Positions 59,157 through 64,000 of a stretch of 64,000 nucleotides of DNA are shown here, piece by piece. Within the stretch, counting starts at the first letter, position 1; each line of letters begins with the position of its first letter. The DNA comes from Pseudomonas extremaustralis. Its GTDB lineage: Bacteria > Pseudomonadota > Gammaproteobacteria > Pseudomonadales > Pseudomonadaceae. The translations under genes were made by a program, and so were the position numbers. Below the pieces are notes generated by a model, which was not told the origin of the DNA, ran no database searches, and saw only the letters and a list, made by a program, of their open reading frames with translations. Where the stretch lies: NCBI RefSeq assembly GCF_900102035.1, contig NZ_LT629689.1:3828001-3892000 (forward strand), read 5' to 3'.

Positions 59157-59729
59157 ATGCTGAGCAAAAAGATTCGCAACTTCCTGCTGTTCGCAGTCAT
59201 CGCCGCGTTATTCCTGGCGGTGGGCTACTGGAATATCAGCCCGGAGCGCTTTCTCGACCAGCCTGCAGCGCAGGTCGACGAAAGTGCAATCGACTACTAC
59301 GCCACCAACGCCAAAAGTGTGCAGTTCCTGCCTGACGGCAAGTTGCAGTACGAGATGACCTCGGACAAGGTCGAGCATGTGAAGGCGACCGAGGTCACCC
59401 TGCTGACAAACCCGGACATGAATATCTATCGCGGCACCGAGTTTCCATGGCACGTCACCAGCAAGCGCGGCGAGGTCAACCCGGACGGTACCGAAGTAGA
59501 ACTGATCGACTCGGTGCGCGTTGCGCGTACCGATGCCAAGAACCGCGACACGGTGATTACCACCAGCCGCATGACCGTATTCCCGCAGAAGCAATATGCG
59601 CAGACCGAGCAAGACGTTAGAATCGACGGCGCTGGCGGTGTATCGACTGGCAAGGGAATGAAAGCGTATTTGAAAGAAAGCAGGATACACCTGCTATCGA
59701 ACGTAAGAGGACAGTATGAGGCTCGTTAA
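59157..59729 (+). CDS. lptC: LPS export protein LptC
   Basis: A 190-residue bitopic membrane protein with an N-terminal TM helix (LLFAVIAALFLAVGYWNI), then a periplasmic beta-jellyroll. It receives LPS from LptBFG and hands it to LptA. It has KSVQFLPDGKLQYEMTSDKV and the core GRGE-like VTSKRGEVNPDGTEVELID. It overlaps the lptA start by 14 nt. Confidence 0.92.
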   Translation: MLSKKIRNFLLFAVIAALFLAVGYWNISPERFLDQPAAQVDESAIDYYATNAKSVQFLPDGKLQYEMTSDKVEHVKATEVTLLTNPDMNIYRGTEFPWHVTSKRGEVNPDGTEVELIDSVRVARTDAKNRDTVITTSRMTVFPQKQYAQTEQDVRIDGAGGVSTGKGMKAYLKESRIHLLSNVRGQYEAR

Positions 59730-60249
59730 AACTCTCCCTATTTTGCTCAGTCTGGGCGCAGCACTGGGAAGCGTGAGCGCCTGGGCTCTGCCGAACGATA
59801 GCCAGCAACCGATCCATATCGCAGCCGACGATGCGCAACTGGATGACAAGCAAGGCGTTGCCACTTATACCGGCGCCGTGATCATCACCCAGGGCTCGAT
59901 GAAGATTACCGGCAACACGGTGACACTGACTCGCACCTCATCCGGTGACATTGACGTGGTCACTTCGGTCGGCAACCTGGCTTACTTCGAGCAGAAGCAG
60001 GCGGCCACCGACACTGCCCCGATGAAAGGCTACGGTAAAACCATCCAGTACCACGCTCAGCAAAACCGCATTGTCCTGATCGACCAGGCCAAGGTGCTCA
60101 GCCCCGATGGCAACTCCACGGAAGGTGAAAAGATCACCTATGACACCGTGAAACAGATTGCTAACGCCGGTCGTGCCAATGGCAACAAGGTCACCGCGCC
60201 GCGCCCACGTATCGACATGGTTATCCAGCCGAAGAAGAAGGCCGAGTAA
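59716..60249 (+). CDS. lptA: LPS transport periplasmic protein LptA (LptH)
   Basis: A 177-residue periplasmic protein with a signal peptide ([18 protein letters not shown]), forming the LPS bridge by stacking of beta-jellyrolls. It has [40 protein letters not shown] and the lysine-rich C-terminus. In P. aeruginosa this protein is called LptH. Its stop shares one base with the lptB start. Confidence 0.93.
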   Translation: MRLVKTLPILLSLGAALGSVSAWALPNDSQQPIHIAADDAQLDDKQGVATYTGAVIITQGSMKITGNTVTLTRTSSGDIDVVTSVGNLAYFEQKQAATDTAPMKGYGKTIQYHAQQNRIVLIDQAKVLSPDGNSTEGEKITYDTVKQIANAGRANGNKVTAPRPRIDMVIQPKKKAE

Positions 60250-60974
60250 TGGCAACCCTGAAAGCCCAGCATCTGGCCAAGGCCTACAAAGGCCGTCAGG
60301 TCGTGCGCGACGTCAGCCTGTCGATCGACAGCGGCCAGATCGTCGGCCTGCTCGGCCCTAACGGCGCCGGCAAGACCACTTGCTTCTATATGATCGTCGG
60401 GCTGGTCCAGGCGGATCAGGGGCGCGTCCTGATCGACGACCTGGATGTCAGCCACCAGCCGATGCACGGTCGCGCCCGCGCTGGCATCGGCTACCTTCCG
60501 CAGGAAGCATCGATTTTTCGCAAACTGTCGGTAGCCGACAACATCATGGCGATCCTCGAGACCCGCAAGGAACTCGACCGTGACGGGCGTCGCAAGGAAC
60601 TGGAAAGCCTGCTCCAGGAATTCCACATCAATCATATTCGCGACAACCTCGGCATGAGCCTGTCCGGTGGCGAGCGTCGCCGCGTGGAAATTGCCCGGGC
60701 CCTGGCCACCAACCCCAAGTTCATCCTGCTGGACGAACCGTTTGCAGGCGTCGACCCGATCTCGGTAGGCGACATCAAGCAGATCATCCACCACCTCAAG
60801 GCCAAGGGCATTGGCGTGCTGATCACCGACCACAATGTCCGTGAGACCCTCGATATCTGCGAAACCGCGTATATCGTCAACGATGGACAGCTGATTGCCG
60901 AAGGCGATTCCGCGACCATCCTTGCCAACGAACTGGTCAAGGAAGTGTACCTGGGTCACGAGTTCCGCCTGTAA
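60249..60974 (+). CDS. lptB: LPS export ATPase LptB
   Basis: A 241-residue ABC ATPase driving LPS extraction with LptF and LptG (not in this window). Walker [21 protein letters not shown], the Q-loop [12 protein letters not shown], signature [19 protein letters not shown], Walker [17 protein letters not shown] and switch His in [15 protein letters not shown]. It is the last gene of the kdsD-lptB block before rpoN. Confidence 0.96.
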   Translation: MATLKAQHLAKAYKGRQVVRDVSLSIDSGQIVGLLGPNGAGKTTCFYMIVGLVQADQGRVLIDDLDVSHQPMHGRARAGIGYLPQEASIFRKLSVADNIMAILETRKELDRDGRRKELESLLQEFHINHIRDNLGMSLSGGERRRVEIARALATNPKFILLDEPFAGVDPISVGDIKQIIHHLKAKGIGVLITDHNVRETLDICETAYIVNDGQLIAEGDSATILANELVKEVYLGHEFRL

Positions 60975-61159
60975 CTACCGTGGTGTCACGGCCGTTCGCC
61001 AAGGCGCGCGGGAGTCAATGAAAACCTCCGGATTTTTATTGTTACCGCGCTCTAGGCAAAGCCCCCGATATCAGGCATATAATTTGCTTATGTTTGGCGC
61101 TCACGCGCCCTGTCGTGGATGGCGCATTGCGCCGGCGAATAAGGTGTTAAGCCCCTGCC

Positions 61160-62653
61160 ATGAAACCATCGCTAGTCCTGAGAATGGGCCAGCAGCTGAC
61201 GATGACACCGCAGCTGCAACAGGCCATCCGCCTGCTCCAATTGTCGACCCTGGACCTGCAACAGGAAATCCAGGAGGCCCTGGAGTCCAATCCGATGCTC
61301 GAACGCCAGGAAGAAGGCGACGACTTCGATAATGCAGACCCACTGGCTGACAACATCGAGCAAAAACCCAACTCCGACGTACAGGAACCCTCCTACCAGG
61401 AAACCGCCCCGACGGTGGACAACCTTGAGGAAGGCGACTGGAACGAACGCATTCCCAACGAACTTCCCGTAGACACCGCCTGGGAAGACGTCTACCAGAC
61501 CAGCGCCAGCAGCCTGCCCAGCAACGATGACGACGAGTGGGATTTCACCACCCGCACCTCCGCCGGCGAGAGCCTTCAGAGCCACTTGCTTTGGCAATTG
61601 AACCTGGCGCCGATGTCCGACACCGATCGCCTGATCGCCGTAACCCTGATCGACTGCATCAATAACCAGGGCTATCTGGACGAAACGCTCGAAGAAATTC
61701 TTGAAGCCTTCGACCCGGAACTGGACATCGAGCTGGACGAAATCGAAGCCGTCCTGCACCGCATCCAGCAGTTCGAGCCCGCAGGCATCGGCGCGCGCAA
61801 CCTCAGCGAGTGCCTGTTGCTGCAATTGCGCCAGTTGCCCGCCAAAACTCCTTGGCTCGTTGAGGCCCAGCGCCTGGTCACTGACTACATCGACCTGCTG
61901 GGCAGCCGCGACTACAGCCAGTTGATGCGCCGCATGAAGCTCAAGGAAGACGACCTGCGCCAGGTCATCGAGTTGGTGCAAAGCCTCAACCCACGCCCAG
62001 GCTCGCAGATCGAGTCCACTGAAGCCGAATACGTCGTGCCCGACGTGATCGTGCGCAAGCATAATGAGCGCTGGCAGGTGGAGTTGAACCAGGAGTCGGT
62101 GCCACGCCTGCGGGTCAACCCCCAATATGCCGGCTTCGTGCGCCGCGCCGACACCAGCGCCGATAACACCTTCATGCGCAACCAGTTGCAGGAAGCGCGC
62201 TGGTTCATCAAGAGCCTGCAAAGCCGCAACGAAACCCTGATGAAAGTGGCCACCCAGATCGTCGAGCACCAGCGCGGCTTCCTGGAATACGGCGACGAAG
62301 CGATGAAACCCCTGGTTCTGCATGACATCGCCGAAGCGGTGGGCATGCACGAATCGACGATTTCCCGGGTAACCACGCAAAAATTCATGCATACCCCACG
62401 GGGTATATATGAGCTGAAATACTTTTTCTCCAGCCACGTCAGCACCTCCGAAGGCGGCGAATGCTCGTCCACGGCGATCCGCGCGATCATCAAAAAACTG
62501 GTTGCCGCGGAAAATCAGAAAAAGCCGTTGAGTGACAGCAAGATCGCTGGTTTACTGGAGGCACAAGGCATTCAGGTCGCCCGTCGAACCGTCGCCAAAT
62601 ACCGCGAGTCCCTAGGGATCGCGCCTTCCAGCGAGCGAAAGCGTTTGATGTGA
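61160..62653 (+). CDS. rpoN: RNA polymerase sigma-54 factor
   Basis: A 497-residue sigma factor for -24/-12 promoters. Region I is [20 protein letters not shown] (Gln-rich activator-interacting), region II is acidic ([15 protein letters not shown]), core-binding follows, and region III has the HTH and the RpoN box [10 protein letters not shown] in the last 25 residues. It lies 185 nt downstream of lptB, in front of hpf-ptsN-rapZ. A TATAAT-like site is found at about 61078 with no clear -35. Confidence 0.97.
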   Translation: MKPSLVLRMGQQLTMTPQLQQAIRLLQLSTLDLQQEIQEALESNPMLERQEEGDDFDNADPLADNIEQKPNSDVQEPSYQETAPTVDNLEEGDWNERIPNELPVDTAWEDVYQTSASSLPSNDDDEWDFTTRTSAGESLQSHLLWQLNLAPMSDTDRLIAVTLIDCINNQGYLDETLEEILEAFDPELDIELDEIEAVLHRIQQFEPAGIGARNLSECLLLQLRQLPAKTPWLVEAQRLVTDYIDLLGSRDYSQLMRRMKLKEDDLRQVIELVQSLNPRPGSQIESTEAEYVVPDVIVRKHNERWQVELNQESVPRLRVNPQYAGFVRRADTSADNTFMRNQLQEARWFIKSLQSRNETLMKVATQIVEHQRGFLEYGDEAMKPLVLHDIAEAVGMHESTISRVTTQKFMHTPRGIYELKYFFSSHVSTSEGGECSSTAIRAIIKKLVAAENQKKPLSDSKIAGLLEAQGIQVARRTVAKYRESLGIAPSSERKRLM

Positions 62654-62728
62654 CGGGCGGGCCACAGCGTTCCAGTGGCAGGCGTTCTTGCCTGCCGCTT
62701 TATGCACTGGCAACGAAGGAGAAGCTGT

Positions 62729-63034
62729 ATGCAAGTCAACATCAGTGGACACCAGCTGGAAGTCACCAAGCCCCTGCGTGAGTACACCGAGAGCAAGCTG
62801 AACAAGCTTGCGGGGCATTTTGACAAGATCACCAACGTGCAGGTCATCATGGAGGTCGATAAGCTCAAACAGAAAATCGAGGCCACCCTGCACGTACCGA
62901 ATGCCAAGCTCGTCGCCAATGCTGAGCATGAGGACATGTATGCGGCGATCGACTCGCTCTACGACAAGCTGGACCGCCAACTCATAAAGCATAAGGAAAA
63001 GAATCTGCACCTGATGCAAGGTACAGGTCGTTAA
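62729..63034 (+). CDS. hpf: Ribosome hibernation-promoting factor
   Basis: A 101-residue protein binding 30S to help form inactive 100S ribosomes in slow growth. It has MQVNISGHQLEVTKPLREYT, NVQVIMEVDKLKQKIEATLH and DMYAAIDSLYDKLDRQLIKH. The length is that of short HPF. AAGGAG precedes ATG 62729. In this order it follows rpoN, as in many Gammaproteobacteria. Confidence 0.92.
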   Translation: MQVNISGHQLEVTKPLREYTESKLNKLAGHFDKITNVQVIMEVDKLKQKIEATLHVPNAKLVANAEHEDMYAAIDSLYDKLDRQLIKHKEKNLHLMQGTGR

Positions 63035-63044
63035 CTCTCCCCCC

Positions 63045-63509
63045 ATGATCCGACTTGAAACCATCCTGACCCCCGGCCGTTCACTTGTGAATGCGCCGGG
63101 CGGCAGCAAGAAAAAAGCCCTCGAACAAATTGCCAACCTGATCAGCCGCGAAGTGCCTGAGCTGGAGATGCAAGATGTATATGAGGCTCTTATTGCCCGT
63201 GAAAAACTCGGCTCCACAGGTTTTGGTAACGGCATCGCCATTCCCCACTGCCGCCTGAAGGGCTGCGAGACACCTGTCAGCGCCCTGCTGCACCTGGAAG
63301 CTCCCATCGATTTCGACGCCATCGACGGTGCCCCGGTCGACCTGCTGTTTGTACTGCTGGTCCCACAGGCAGCCACCGATGCGCACCTGGAACTGCTCCG
63401 GCAGATCGCCAGCATGCTTGACCGCAAGGACGTACGCGACAAACTGCGCAGCGCCAGCAGCAATGAGGCGCTGTACCAGGTTGTACTGGATGAACAGAAC
63501 GGGCGGTAA
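63045..63509 (+). CDS. ptsN: Nitrogen PTS EIIA protein PtsN
   Basis: A 154-residue EIIA-Ntr protein phosphorylated through PtsP and NPr. The phospho-His is in [13 protein letters not shown]; it has [20 protein letters not shown] near the end. It links nitrogen and potassium status to sigma-54-related physiology. It starts 10 nt after hpf and is 2 nt from rapZ. Confidence 0.94.
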   Translation: MIRLETILTPGRSLVNAPGGSKKKALEQIANLISREVPELEMQDVYEALIAREKLGSTGFGNGIAIPHCRLKGCETPVSALLHLEAPIDFDAIDGAPVDLLFVLLVPQAATDAHLELLRQIASMLDRKDVRDKLRSASSNEALYQVVLDEQNGR

Positions 63510-63511
63510 TC

Positions 63512-64000
63512 ATGCGTTTGATCATCGTCAGCGGCCGCTCCGGGTCGGGTAAAAGCACCGCCCTCAATGTTCTTGAGGACAACGGTTTCTACTGCATCGA
63601 CAACCTGCCCGCCGGCCTGTTGCCGGAACTGGCGGAACGCGCATTGATCCACACAGAATTGGCGCAGCCGCTGGTCGCCGTCTCGATTGATGCCCGCAAC
63701 TTGCCCAGCCATCTCGAGCGATTCCCGCAGTTACTCGAGGAAGTACGGGCCAAGCACATTCATTGCGATGTGCTGTACCTGGATGCCGACGAAGAGACTC
63801 TGCTCAAGCGTTTCTCCGAGACCCGTCGAAGACACCCCCTCAGCAGCCCTCATCGCTCCCTGGCCGAAGCCATCGAAGACGAAAGCAAGCTGCTCGGTCC
63901 GATCATTGACCTCGCCGACCTCAAGATCAATACCACCAGTCTTAACCTGTACCAACTGCGTGACGCCATCAAGCTGCGTCTGCTGAACCAGCCGGAGCCC
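63512..64000 (+). CDS. rapZ: RNase adapter protein RapZ, 5' part
   Basis: The first 163 residues of the RapZ/YvcJ family, an RNA-binding protein that in E. coli directs RNase E to the GlmZ small RNA, controlling amino-sugar synthesis. It shows the P-loop [20 protein letters not shown], then [16 protein letters not shown] and the Walker B-like [20 protein letters not shown] followed by HPL. It is in frame to the window edge, so the C-terminal half is not seen. It lies 2 nt after ptsN. Confidence 0.94.
   Translation, partial: MRLIIVSGRSGSGKSTALNVLEDNGFYCIDNLPAGLLPELAERALIHTELAQPLVAVSIDARNLPSHLERFPQLLEEVRAKHIHCDVLYLDADEETLLKRFSETRRRHPLSSPHRSLAEAIEDESKLLGPIIDLADLKINTTSLNLYQLRDAIKLRLLNQPEP

Overview
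This is a bacterial chromosome segment, almost certainly from a fluorescens-group Pseudomonas. The housekeeping blocks follow the gene order I recall from P. aeruginosa (mqo - small genes - hpt / upp - uraA; hisC-hisD-hisG-murA-ibaG-mlaBCDEF / kdsD-kdsC-lptCAB-rpoN-hpf-ptsN-rapZ), although the two blocks lie side by side here. GC-rich codon usage and REP-like palindromes of the 'gggagcaagcccc' and 'gagcgagcttgctcgc' types fit the same group. No tRNA, rRNA or CRISPR array was recognised.

Left end (1-9 kb) is a mobile, partly AT-rich accessory region: the 5' part of a group II intron with its reverse transcriptase, an IS66 element with a nonsense-broken transposase and a DUF6429 companion, two AT-rich genes that each carry a PD-(D/E)XK-type nuclease motif, psiE with decayed relatives, and an IS200/RAYT-type element with inverted-repeat ends. 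It runs into a contact-dependent inhibition locus (about 8-19 kb, all on the minus strand). This is cdiB, a very large cdiA split by two one-base shifts in C/G runs, its immunity gene, then a displaced second toxin tip with its own immunity gene.

From 19.8 to 28 kb lie a MalT/LAL-type LuxR regulator, a DUF1329 and a DUF1302 protein, and a fatty-acyl-CoA ligase, probably an uptake/catabolic unit for a hydrophobic substrate. A three-gene coupled cluster of unknown function, its last gene truncated, follows at 28.4-30.5 kb. Core genes come next: a LysE exporter, a 2-hydroxyacid dehydrogenase, rsmC, a GDT1/MneA-type manganese exporter behind a yybP-ykoY riboswitch, an M48 lipoprotein protease, a chemoreceptor, an SRAP protein, an acyltransferase and several small conserved proteins, two of which have PhoB-box-like repeats upstream.

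From 42 kb the window is mostly core metabolism and envelope biogenesis. It has malate:quinone oxidoreductase, purine and pyrimidine salvage (hpt and upp-uraA, with an IS1182 element between their divergent starts), and the histidine genes hisC, hisD and hisG with murA. The Mla system keeps the outer-membrane lipid balance, kdsD/kdsC make the Kdo precursor, and lptCAB exports LPS. The rpoN-hpf-ptsN-rapZ cluster links sigma-54 and the nitrogen PTS to these envelope genes. The window ends inside rapZ.
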